Below, in pieces: positions 49,401 through 58,889 of a stretch of DNA of 64,000 nt. Every line of letters starts with the position of its first letter. Positions within the stretch are counted from its first letter, which is position 1. The stretch lies in contig NC_084463.1 of the NCBI RefSeq assembly GCF_027409185.1, positions 156,290,369 to 156,354,368 on the forward strand, read 5' to 3'. The translations under genes and the position numbers were made by a program. The notes beneath the pieces were generated by a model. It saw only the letters and a program-made list of their open reading frames with translations. It searched no databases and was not told where the DNA came from. This DNA comes from Cynocephalus volans (Eukaryota; Chordata; Mammalia; Dermoptera; Cynocephalidae).

Positions 49401-52173
49401 AAAAAGTCAATAAAAATCTCAGTCCTGTTTCACACTATTAACTATGATGTACGCGTGTTACTGAAAGAACAGAAGTCTGATTGAGAATTTCCTCTCCAGT
49501 TTAGAGATGCAAACAGGGAATTGTACTGTGGCTCCTCCCTTGCCCTGACTTGCCTCCCTCTGATACATGCCCGATCAAACATGGTTGGCATAATCAGGGA
49601 AAGCAGAGGTGGTCCTGGACACTCCAAGAGCGGGTTCTGACCTGGTGAAAAAAATTTTTTTCAGGCCCCCCAGCAAGGGCAGATGGTCTGAAATATCTTT
49701 ACCCAGGATTTGGATCGATCTGCAACAGTCAGGCCTCGGGCCCCCTTCTGGTCTGCTGACTCCGGTCAGCAGCACTGGCTGCCCCCTCCTCTACCAGAGC
49801 CTGGTCCCAGATTCTAACTCAGCAGGTCTGGGGCAGGGCCTGGGCATCTGCATTTCTAAAAAGCCATGAAGACTGGGGGTCACTTCTCTACAAAAATGAC
49901 TCTGTATTTTTAAACCAGTCACCTTTTCAATAACCCCCAAATGTCAGAATCCATTACTTTCTTCCACCCAGAAATACATATTTCCACTAGCCAAGGTCTT
50001 GTCAAGTTTTTCTTTCTGCAGTTGCATTGAGAAAAAGATAAGTATTTTGTTCCTTATCCAAATGTAAAATTATAATCCACACGGATATGCTTACAGCTGC
50101 ATTCTCCTGGAGATTCTGAGGGGTCCTCTTGGCTATGAGGAGGGAGGGGCATGCCCAACTCACTGAGAAGGCTTGCTCTAGACGTTCAAGCAGAAACTGA
50201 ACAAGTTCCATCACGAGCAGCCACTTTCATTTATTAATTGGAAGTAAATGAATACGACAATTGTAACTCTGAGCAGAAGACGAGGCAACTCACTCAGGAT
50301 ATCAATGAGTTCTTCCAGAATGAGCAGACACTTTGTCCACAATGATGGATGGCCCTTTCTGAAATCAGCAAGGTTGTTGAACATGCAGCTCCTGGGCGTA
50401 TAGCTGTCTGCCAGATGGTGCTAGTCCCTCCCATCCCCACATCCCCCACCTCACTGCCCCCCTAAATTCTGCAGCAGCCTCCTCACTGCCCTGGTGCACC
50501 CACTCCTGTTGCCCCACCCACCCTCTGCACTGCAGCCAGAGTTGCTTTTTTTTTTTTTTTTTTTTTTTTTTTTGTCGTTTTTCGTGACCGGCACTCAGCC
50601 AGTGAGTGCACCGGTCAGTCCTATATAGGATCCGAACCCGCGGCGGGAGCGTCGCCGCGCTCCCAGCGCAGCACTCTACCAAGTGCGCCACGGGCTCGGC
50701 CCCAGAGTTGCTTTTAAAGAACTCAAATCTGATGTCTGTTGCTGCCACAGACCATTTCAGGGTTTCTGCCCTGTCCTAGGGTCAGGTCCCAACTTGTTGA
50801 GGCAGACTTCCAGCCCGGCCTTGCTCCACCCAAAGTCCATGCTTGGTAACGGGAGGACGCATGGAAGCGGCTGTCACTGTTGATGCCATGGGAGGCTCTG
50901 CCTCCAGGAGATCAGTCCTGCTACAGTGGCCGCTGGATGGCTGAGGCAAGGACACAGGTTAAGGGCATCTGGGGGAGGGGTGGTGGGATGTCAATGAAAG
51001 AGTAGAATTAAGGGAAGATGGGAGATTCCTATTGGTGAATTTTAGGGGTCTCCTTATCTGAAGGAAGCTCAACAGTGAGTGAGAAATGGCCAGGGCTGCC
51101 CTGGGGACACTGAGTCCCCATCACCAAAGGAATCTAAACAGGTTGGACCAGTGACTCCTCGGCAAGGACACTGGAAACTGTGCTGGCAGCTGGATTGTGG
51201 ATGCCAGCTGGATGAAATGATTCTTTGAAAAAAGTTCCCTCTGCAGGTATAATATATATAATTAAAGAACATTAGAAAAACAGAGACAATTCAGGAAAAT
51301 GTGCAATCAATCCAGTGGCCTGATCATTCTTCAGTTACAATCTTTTCCCAGTGGTCCCCCCTTTCGTGACACCCAGTCTTTTCGCATGGCTGTACTCATA
51401 TTGTGCACTCAGTTCCGCATCCCGCTTGCGCTCGTCAACACTGTATGTGGTTGTTTCAATGATATTGCATATTAGTTTAAATTATTGCCTAATATCCCAC
51501 TGAGTAAAGCTATCAAAATATAGCCATGTGGTTAGACATTACTCATTCACTTAGCAAATATTTATTGAATTTCTCCTACGTGCTATGGTCTATCCAAGGT
51601 GGAACCAAGAAAAGCTTAGAGGTTGAGATTTTTGCCTAAGTGCCCCCCAAACACTCCCCTTCCCATCCCCCAGGAGCAGAGCAAGTCTTGGGATCTGAAC
51701 AAGTCTGCCCAACCACCTCTGGCACAACTGGTCAGAAGAGGCTGGCAGGCTCCTTCCCCTAATCCCCCGGATTCCAATAACACAGAGAGATGGGACTCCT
51801 GGTGAGGCCTGAAGTCCAGCCGCCCTCACCTGGCTCCTTGACCGGCTCTCTATGGCATTAGGATAAATGGATTAATGTCTCAAGACCTCAGTGTCCTCAT
51901 CTGTAAAATGGGCACAGTAAGACTACCTACCTAACGGGTAGTTAGGATTAAAGGAGTTAAAACCCTAAAAGTGCTTAGCATGGGGCCTAGCACCTCACTC
52001 AAAGGCGGCCAACTACGGCTGTTCCTACAGTTGTCACCCTGTGCTTTGTTAGGGCTGGCACCCCCTCATCTTTCAAATAAGGAAACTGGGCGCAGAGATG
52101 GGAAGTGCTTTGTCCGAGGTCACGCTGGGGAGCCAGCGCCTCCTGACTCCGGGTCTGGGGCCCACGTCCATTG

Positions 52174-52223
<50 letters not shown>

Positions 52224-52268
52224 CAGGCCTCACACACCCTCAGGCCTCCCTGGGGCCCACGTCCATTG

Positions 52269-52334
<66 letters not shown>

Positions 52335-52383
52335 CAGGCCTCACACACCCTCAGGCCTCCCTGGGGCCCACGTCCATTGCTCG

Positions 52384-52433
<50 letters not shown>

Positions 52434-52666
52434 CAGGCCTCACACACCCTCAGGCCTCCCTGGGGCCCACGTCCATTGCTCACACACACACACACACACA
52501 CACACCCTCAGGCCTCACACACCCTCAGGCCTCCCTGGGGCCCACGTCCATTGCTGACACACACACACCCCCTCAGGCCTCACACACCCTCAGGCCTCCC
52601 TGGGGCCCACGTCCATTGCTGACACACACACACACCCTCAGGCCTCCCTGGGGCCCACATCCATTG

Positions 52667-52702
<36 letters not shown>

Positions 52703-53447
52703 CAGGCCTCCCTGGGGCCCACGTCCATTGCTGACACACACACAGACACACACACACACACACACACCCTCAGGCCTCCCTGGGGCCCACATCCATTGCT
52801 GACACACACACACACACACACACACACGCACGCACGCACGCACGCACACCTGGGCCTCCCTTTGGAGCGGGGGCCCTCCTGCCACTCACCTGGTCGGCAC
52901 CGAAGGAGGTGAGGTTGCTCCTGACTGAGCTGGCGGCCAGGGCGAGGAGCAGCAGCCCGCAGTAGAGGGTGGGCGCGCAGTAGGGGCTGGGCGAGGCGCG
53001 CCGGCAGCCGGGCGCGGGGCAGGCGGGTGCCAGCGACGACTCGGGCATCTCGCCGCAGAAGGAGCGGCGGCCGTCGGGGAAGGCGGTGGCGGGCAGCAGG
53101 CTGGAAGCGGCCAGGTAGAGCAGCAGGCTGAGCGCGATGGCGAGGTGGCGGCCCAGGTACACGTCGGCCAGCCAGCCGCCCACGGGCGCCAGCAGGTACG
53201 AGGCGCCCAGGAAGACGAGCGCGGCGCGCGACGCCTGCTGGCCCGCCCAGTCCAAGTTGGAGCTGTTGAGGTACAGCACGAGGTTGGCGGCCACGCCGAA
53301 GAAGGCGGCGCGCTCCAGCATCTCCACCAGCAGCACCGTGGCGCTCGCCGCCCGCCGCCACCGTCGAGGGGCCCGCGCGCCGCGCCCCAGCAGCGGCCGG
53401 AGCTCCCCCGGCACGCCGGGCTCCCCCGGGGCGCCCGGCCCCGGCAT
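40413..53447 (-). CDS. SLC15A3: SLC15A3 (PHT2), proton-coupled lysosomal peptide/histidine transporter
   Basis: Member of the proton-dependent oligopeptide transporter (POT/PTR) family in endolysosomes of myeloid cells. It exports histidine and di-/tripeptides, including NOD ligands. Coding exons in transcript order: 52890-53447, 48758-49047, 46481-46628, 44917-45027, 43991-44159, 42459-42614, 41075-41230, 40413-40567. They join in frame to 580 residues, close to the family's usual length. Visible features: an N-terminal acidic dileucine motif ELRPLL (15-20), fitting lysosomal sorting; the POT proton-coupling ExxER motif as EMLER (42-46) in helix 1; a charged lumen-facing loop rich in Cys and Pro in exon 1; [19 protein letters not shown] (exon 6), the family's conserved helix; and a final helix [19 protein letters not shown]. 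Some donors are weak (exon 5 GTCTGT, exon 6 GTACCT), but frame and protein continuity fix them. Confidence 0.97.
43120..43330 (+). repeat. MIR in SLC15A3 intron 5
   Basis: CACTGGCTAGCTGTGTGACA followed by ATTTAACCTCTCTGAAACCC is a clear MIR core. It is antisense to the gene. Confidence 0.7.
45885..46065 (+). repeat. MER5-type hAT-Charlie relic
   Basis: CAGTAGTTCTCAAACCTGAG ... GGGGAACCACTG with inverted-repeat-like ends, in SLC15A3 intron 3. Confidence 0.55.
46650..46930. repeat. Cryptically simple (CACCAT)-rich tract
   Basis: Irregular runs of ATCACC, CCACC and TCATC dominate this part of SLC15A3 intron 2. A similar tract lies at 48375-48600 in the same intron. Frames across both are compositional. 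Confidence 0.7.
47360..47452 (-). mobile_element. Monomeric tRNA-Ile-like SINE, old copy
   Basis: Inverted single unit (GGCTGGTCAGCATGGGGATC ... CCGAGCTAACTGGCCAGCCC) in SLC15A3 intron 2. It is similar to the copy at 33.1 kb. Confidence 0.8.
47480..48060 (+). mobile_element. MLT1-type (ERVL-MaLR) LTR relic
   Basis: The body, with TTGCAACCCAGACAG and CACATGGCGAGGCCACATG, and the end ACACTAAGTTCTAGTGTGG...GCAGCGATATAGATAATTA follow the MLT1 3' pattern. Lies in SLC15A3 intron 2. Confidence 0.6.
50544..50703 (-). mobile_element. Second-type SINE (GCGGCGGGAGCG subfamily)
   Basis: Long poly(T), GTCGTTTTTCGTGACCGGCA, GATCCGAACCCGCGGCGGG, ending GTGCGCCACGGGCTCGGCCC. CAGAGTTGCTTTT occurs on both sides (50538-50550 and 50702-50714), a clear target-site duplication. 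Lies in SLC15A3 intron 1. Confidence 0.9.
52177..52850. repeat. Composite (CA)n minisatellite in SLC15A3 intron 1
   Basis: Runs of (CA)n, from about 12 to more than 50 bp, alternate with a unit ending CCTGGGGCCCACGTCCATTGC. I count nine copies of the CCCAC(G/A)TCCATTGC segment. The first five or six intervals also carry a doubled CCTCAGGCCT segment; the later ones carry only one. The last tract shades into (CGCA)n. The array ends about 40 bp from the exon 1 donor. In the transcript it reads as UG-rich. Confidence 0.95.
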
Positions 53448-53620
53448 CCCGGGCCTCCCGCCGCGGCCCCCCGCAGCTCTCCTCCCCCCCGCACCTCCCC
53501 CAAACCGGTTCGCCTTCCTTTCTCCCCCCTCTCGGCTCCCCCTCTCCCCCTTATCACCTCTTGTCCCCTGTGCCTCCCGCGGGACCCTCTGCTCACTACC
53601 CGGACTCTACTACTTTCTCC
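52860..53620 (-). promoter_or_regulatory. SLC15A3: SLC15A3 CpG island and C-rich proximal promoter
   Basis: Exon 1 (52890-53447) is extremely GC- and CpG-rich. Upstream DNA (53448-54060) turns into long pyrimidine-rich stretches on the plus strand (CCCCTCCC, TTTCCCCC), offering many Sp1-like GA/CT sites. No TATA box was seen. The long antisense open frames here are compositional. Confidence 0.55.
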
Positions 53621-54194
53621 CTAATTCTCGACCGTCCGCCTCCCCTCCTCCCACCCCTAACCCTTCCCGCCCTGTTTCCCCCTCCCCTCCCCTCTCTGCG
53701 CCCAGAGCCCCCCCCACACACACACCCCCACCCCCACCCCCGGCTGTCTCACTTATCTGCCCCTCCCCCCTCTTTCCTGCTGGCCTCCCCGGTTGGTCGC
53801 CCTTTCTTAACTGTGGTCCGCCCCCCTTAGGACACCTGGCCTACACTGGGTTGGGGGACTCCTTCAGCCCCACCGGCCCTGCTGTCCCTGCTGTCTCCTC
53901 CACCACCTCCCTGCTCCCGCCTGCCTCCGTCCCCTCCCAGTCCCCTCTGGCTCTGCCTTGGGCTCAGCCTCTGTCCCTCTCTCTGCTTCTTAAGAAACTC
54001 TGGGCACCCTCCTTCCCCTTTCACCCGCCCCTGTGGCTGGCCTGCGTCACATGGTCCTGCCTGGGTGCTTAGGAGAAGTGAAAGCCTGGGTCACAGGGCC
54101 CCTGTCCGCCCAGCTTTCTAAAAACGTCCCATCCTCCCCCGCCTATGACCCCCACCCGCACCGCTTCCAGCCTCCCTGGAGCCTGCAGGAATAT

Positions 54195-54213
54195 TTTCTT
54201 TCACTTTCGTTTC
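54195..54213 (-). promoter_or_regulatory. SLC15A3: ISRE/IRF-like element upstream of SLC15A3
   Basis: The plus strand reads TTTCTTTCACTTTCGTTTC. On the minus strand this is GAAACGAAAGTGAAAGAAA, which contains the GAAANNGAAA interferon-response core and four GAAA half sites. It lies about 750 bp upstream of the SLC15A3 start. The gene is known to be induced by interferon and TLR ligands, which fits, but function is inferred. Confidence 0.55.
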
Positions 54214-54574
54214 TTGCCAGGATCCAACTTTTGCTGCGTTCTCTTCCAGTCAAAATCCAGGGCTAGACGGATGGAACTGGAAAGGTCATATGCACGCACG
54301 TTTCTCAGAGGGGAGACTGAGACCTGGGGGAGGCCGGGAGAAGGGAGGTAGGGGGTGTTGGGCACAGGGTAGCTGAACTAGGGGTAAACCACTGAGTGAC
54401 AGGGGAAACTCACAATGCAGTTCAGATTGTGCAAATGCTATGTGGGGAAGGAAGTCGGGGTGCCTTCAAGAGGCCCACAGTGCCACAGAGGACCCACAAG
54501 TGAGGGGAGACTGAGAGGGAAGATGACCTCAGAGTAAATCACAGCCGGGCTTCAGCACTCCCCTGGCAGACTGA

Positions 54575-55065
54575 AAAACAAGAGCCAGCCTTCACCTTGA
54601 TCTCCAAGCCCCTGGCTCCTGCCCTCTTCCCACCTCATCTCAGCCCCGAGTTCCCTCAGGTCCAGATGACCTCCTTTCTGTTCTCCTCGCACGCTGAGAT
54701 CCTTCCTACCTCTGTCTTTACTGTCCCCGCTGCCAGAACTGCTCTTCCTCCAGGTCTTTGCATGGCTTTCTCTTTATTTAGGTTTCAGCTGAAATGTCTC
54801 CCCTTCAAAGGGACCTTTTCTGATCATCCTATCTAAGCAGTCGCCTACTGGATTCTCAGCATCCTCTCTGTCACCTTGTCCCGTTTTACTGTCTTCAGAG
54901 CATATACTTCTCATTCAATTACTGGTTTATTGTCTCCCATAGTAGAAGAGACCTTCCATCATCAGGTCAAGGACCTTTTCTAACTTTTTACTGTTCTACT
55001 TCCAGTGACTGCTCAGTGCTTGACAAACAGTTGGTGCTCGGTAAGTATTGGTTGAGTCAATGAAT
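54575..55065 (+). repeat. L2 LINE 3' end
   Basis: CAGAACTGCTCTTCCTCCAG, TCAGCTGAAATGTCTCCCC and TTGGTGCTCGGTAAGTATTG, then a GTTGAGTCAATGAATG end. Confidence 0.75.
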
Positions 55066-55069
55066 GGAA

Positions 55070-55920
55070 AGAACGTCCCAAGACAATATTTGGAAGGACA
55101 GCATCAGCAAAGTTAAAAGCTAAGATAAACTGAGTCTTGTAAAAGCTGTAGAAACCACAAAAAATTGGTTTTTTAACACTTTATAGTGGGTGGGACAAGC
55201 CTGTGGAGGTAGGTGTAAGACTGGAAGGTGATGGGGAGAAAGCAGAGCTGTCCACCCCAGATCCTGTTTCAGTCACTGTAGTCAGGGACAAAGTGCTGTG
55301 GATGAGGTAGGCAGAGACTGGAGAAGATGCTTTGCTTGAGCTGCCTCCGCCTCTACTTGGTGGAAGCTCAAGATCACCAGCCACAACGGTGTGGCTGTGA
55401 AGTGGCAGGTCATGTCAGACCCAGCTCCTTCTTCTGTTGGTAAGGTCACTAGGCTGGCAGATATGACCGATGCCATCCCAGAGAGCTGAGTCTTATAAAG
55501 GAGAGGGCTGACCTGCCATCAGTGATCTTCAGGGGTAGTGGATGAAAGGAAAAGCTTCTAAAAACTGTGGCCTGCAGAGAACGAGGAGAGGAAAGCAGCA
55601 AAGGAAGACAAGAGAGGTGCATTTCTCCTTTTCTGCCCATGCTCCATCCCTAAGGTAGGTGGGGGACAGGGACTGGGGTGGATTTACCAGGGAAGGTCCC
55701 AGGGACACGCTTAGCTGGGGAGAAGGTAGGGGTGATTTTCCTTTTGCACATAGAGGAGGTAGTGTCTGAAGGTAGACATGATGGTCACCCAGGGCACAAG
55801 TTACAATGCTGATTGCCAGTGTAAGGGGCTGGGGAGCTGAATTGTCGTTCTGAGGAGACTCAGAACTGTGGGCCAAGGCCATCACCCACAAACATATATG
55901 GTTGGGCCCAGATAGCATTT
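55070..55920. other. Intergenic sequence upstream of SLC15A3, nothing recognised
   Basis: Unique-looking sequence with no convincing coding frame, splice pattern or repeat that I can name. Confidence 0.4.
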
Positions 55921-55924
55921 AGCC

Positions 55925-56215
55925 ACCTCATCTGGAACTTGGCACATGCTGCTCTTCCAGCCTAGAACTTTCCATGACTCGGTAATATTTGTCCTGCGAG
56001 ACTTGACCCAAATGTCACCTCTTTCAAGAAGTCTTCCCTGATTTCCCAAGGTTGGGTTATCCCTCACAACCCCCTGCAGTGACTCATGTCATAACTGCCC
56101 GCCTACTTGCCTTTTTCTTCCACTGGACTAGAGGCTTTTTGAGGATAGGGGTTGTGTTTTCTTCCTCTGTGTTTCAGTGCCTGACACCATGCATGTGGTA
56201 CAGAGTAGACAGTCC
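55925..56215 (+). repeat. L2 LINE fragment
   Basis: CCTAGAACTTTCCATGACTC, CAAATGTCACCTCTTTCAAG and TTTGAGGATAGGGGTTGTG are typical of L2 3' ends. A MIR-like unit follows at about 56230-56420. Confidence 0.65.
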
Positions 56216-56734
56216 TCTCCAAGAGAATAAACTCTGAAGTTAGCCCACCCGAGAAAGGGCCCTGTCTTAACACTCTTAAGAGCTGTGTGATCTCCAGCAA
56301 GTTACTTAACCTCTTCTTTTTTTAATCTGAAAAATGGAGAATAATAATACTGACCTTAGAGGGCTTTTGGTGGGTATCAAAATGAGATAACCTTGCACTG
56401 TGGCTGGCATATAGTAAGGGCTAAAGGAATGTCTGCATGTTAAGTAACTAATAAATAAGTATTTAGAGATTGCCTACTATGTGCTGAATGCTGTTCAAGA
56501 TGCTGAGGATACAACAGTGAACGAAACAGACAAAAATCTGTCTTCAGTGAGCTGACATTCTAGTGACTGAGGGAGACAGACAACAAGCAAATAAATATAG
56601 AATAGGATAGAATAAATGTCACATATGATAAAGGCTAGAGTGAAAAATAAAGTTAGATAAAGAGATGGGGATGACAGTGGGTGCTTTTTAGATAGGGTAT
56701 AATGATAATATAATGATAATTTTACAAATGAGAC

Positions 56735-56985
56735 TTTCTCGGCATCAACAGTATTGGCACTTTGGACTGGATAATTCTTTGCTGTGGGGGGCTCTTGTAT
56801 GCATTATAGGGTGTTTAGCAGTATCCTCGGCTTCTCTTCACAAAATGCTAGCTGCGCCCTTCCTCCTCAGTTAGGACAATGAAAAATGTTTCCAGGCACT
56901 ACCAAAAATGTCTGCAGGCACTACCAAATGTCCCCCAGGTCAACATCATCCCTGCTGGGAATTGCTGCTATCAATAAATGTCTGC
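56735..56985 (-). repeat. MER20 (hAT-Charlie)
   Basis: TCTCGGCATCAACAGTATTG, ATAATTCTTTGCTGTGGGG, TAGGGTGTTTAGCAGTATCC and AAATGTCCCCCAGG follow MER20 in reverse orientation. Confidence 0.75.
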
Positions 56986-56989
56986 TGAA

Positions 56990-58080
56990 TGGTGGCCCCC
57001 CCAAAATATATGTCTATATCCTAATCCCTAGAACCTGTGAATATTACCCTATATGGCAAAAATTTGATTAAATGAAGGATCCTGAAGGGGGGAGCTTATC
57101 CTGGATTATCCAGGTGGGCCCTAACTGACATCACAGGTGTGCTTATAAGAGAAAGGATGAAAAACAGTATGAAGATTTCTCAGAGAACTACAGGTAGAAC
57201 TGCCATACAATCCAGCAATCCCACTGCTGGGTATATACCCAAAGGGATGGAAATCATCCTGTCAAAGGGACACCTGCACTCCCATGCTCGTTGCAGCTCT
57301 ATTTACAATAGCCACGATATGGAACCAACCTAATTGCCCATCGACGGATGACTGGATAAGGAAAATGTGGTACACATACACGATGGCATACTACTCAGCC
57401 ATAAAAAAGAGTTAAATTCTGCCATTCAAGCAACATGAATGAGCTTGGAGAAAATTATGTTAAGTGAAATAAGCCAGGCAGAGAAAAAGAAATACTGCAT
57501 GTCCTCACTGATAAGTGGAGCGAAGGAAGGAAGGAAGGAAGGAAGGAAAGAAGGAAAGAACAATCACAGTAATACTTTGAACTTTCAGAAGGAGAAAGCA
57601 GAATTGTGTTAACTAGAGGTGGGGAAGGGGAAGAGGGAGGGGCTTAGGCAGAAATTGTTTAATGGATACAAAGAATGATTATGTTTTGCAATGGCGAGTA
57701 TGCTGATTATCCTGATTTGTTTATCACGTATTGTACACAAATATGGATAGTCAACTCTGTACCCCGCAAATGCATAATGTTTCAATTTTTAAAAAGAGAG
57801 AGAGAGAAAGACAGAGGAAGATGAGACAGAGCCACACAGTCAAAGCGCCGTGAAGACACCGTGGCCACAAGCCCAGGCACGCCGAGGAGCTCCTAGCACC
57901 CTCAGAAGGTGGAAGAGACAGGGGAGATTCTCCCCTAGTGACTCTGGAGGGAGTGCAGCCCTGCTGACATCTGGGTTTCAGACTTCAGGCCTCCAGAACT
58001 GAGAAAACAAACTTCTGTTTTTTTAAGCCACCAAGTTTGTGGTGATTTATTACAGCAGCCTAGAAAGCTCGTACAGAAGG
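56990..58080 (+). mobile_element. MLT1-type (MaLR) LTR split by an L1 insertion
   Basis: The left part (GGCCCCCCCAAAATATATGT...GGTGGGCCCTAACTGACAT...) runs to about 57160. The right part resumes at about 57800 and ends GCCTCCAGAACTGAGAAAAC...TAAGCCACCAAGTTTGTGG...TTACAGCAGCC. Together they make a typical MLT1 LTR. Confidence 0.75.
57165..57800 (+). mobile_element. L1 LINE 3' end (ORF2 tail and 3' UTR), 5'-truncated
   Basis: CAATCCCACTGCTGGGTATA, GGAACCAACCTAATTGCCCA and AAGTGAAATAAGCCAGGCAG are hallmark L1 3' sequences. TACCCCGCAAATGCATAATG is near the end. A (GGAA)n run lies at about 57525-57560. The copy holds no intact frame. Confidence 0.85.
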
Positions 58081-58135
58081 GATACACCATGAGTGGATGT
58101 GGTTTTACCATCGAAAATTGTAATCCAGGATTCAA

Positions 58136-58260
58136 ATTCCCATAGGGGAGTTTATGAAAGAACCCATTGATACGGATGCGCTTGGGAATATAACTCACAT
58201 TCTCATAGGGGAATTCGTGAAAGAGCCTATTGAAGGGACTCGTTTGGTCCCCATGTGCAG
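58136..58260. repeat. Two-copy tandem duplication, about 63-bp period
   Basis: ATTCCCATAGGGGAGTTTAT near 58136 and ATTCTCATAGGGGAATTCGT near 58199 begin two aligned copies. Both continue through GAAAGA(A/G)CC(C/T)ATTGA and GCGCTTGG/TCGTTTGG, with roughly 75-80% identity by eye. Confidence 0.75.
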
Positions 58261-58512
58261 ATCACACGAAGCTGGAAGGGGTGGTAAGAACTGTGGCCAA
58301 TGGACTCCAGACCCCAGTTGTTGATAGGGCAGCTCTGTATGAATGAAGTGGACAGACATAAATACCTGATCTTCCTCTTGGGACCCTGAGACCCAACTGG
58401 AAAGGGCCAGGATGAGGTGGCCTAGCAGCAGCAGAACAAAAAATGCCTTGGGGATCTTCATCAGAGGGAAATTCAGGATGAGCCAGCGTTGTCTGGGGTC
58501 ACCCTGAGCCAC
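58195..58512 (-). CDS. Unassigned small ORF with signal-peptide-like segment (hypothetical, possibly an exon relic)
   Basis: A 105-codon minus-strand frame contains an internal methionine followed by KIPKAFFVLLLLGHLILAL and SSWVSGSQEED. This has the basic start, Leu-rich core and polar end of a secretory signal peptide. The rest has no family I recognise, and GATCAG followed by GTATTT could be a splice donor. The 3' end runs into a 63-bp tandem duplication. It could be a first coding exon, a lost gene's remnant or chance. No polyA signal or promoter was identified. Confidence 0.2.
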   Translation of the reverse strand: MAQGDPRQRWLILNFPLMKIPKAFFVLLLLGHLILALSSWVSGSQEEDQVFMSVHFIHTELPYQQLGSGVHWPQFLPPLPASCDLHMGTKRVPSIGSFTNSPMRM

Positions 58513-58889
58513 AGCATAGCAGTGGTTGTCAAGGCGATGTGACTACAGGTGATTTTTTTTTTTCCTTTCATAATTCTTCAGAGTTCCTCTATTGTGGTTC
58601 TGAGGCTTTGGTAATTTCACAAAGGTCAACTTTGATATCAGGGACATCACTCTGCTCAACCCCAGGCTAATCAGTTCCTACAAGGAGTGTTGGGTTCATG
58701 GGTACCACACTTAAAAGTTCAATAGAGACTGATCAGGACAGTGAAGAGCCTTGGGATCTTACACACGGGAGAGAAGAGACAACTGGGCTGCCCCTTGTAG
58801 AGAGCTTCCACGTCTCAGGCAATGCTTAGGAGAGGAACTAGGATATTCAATATGCTGAGCTTCAGCTCTGAGCACCATGGCTCTTCCCC

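Noticed and set aside
52177-52850. Regular repeat-spacer layout suggesting a CRISPR-like array
   Set aside because: The spacers are simple (CA)n runs in a mammalian intron, and no cas genes or unique spacers exist.
51971-52912. Long plus-strand open frames (up to 313 codons) rich in His-Thr repeats
   Set aside because: They translate the (CA)n array, all three frames are open there, and the region is an SLC15A3 intron.
53137-54072. 311-codon plus-strand ORF opposite SLC15A3 exon 1 and promoter
   Set aside because: It is the antisense shadow of a GC-rich exon followed by Pro/Ser-rich frames from pyrimidine tracts. No recognisable domain is present.
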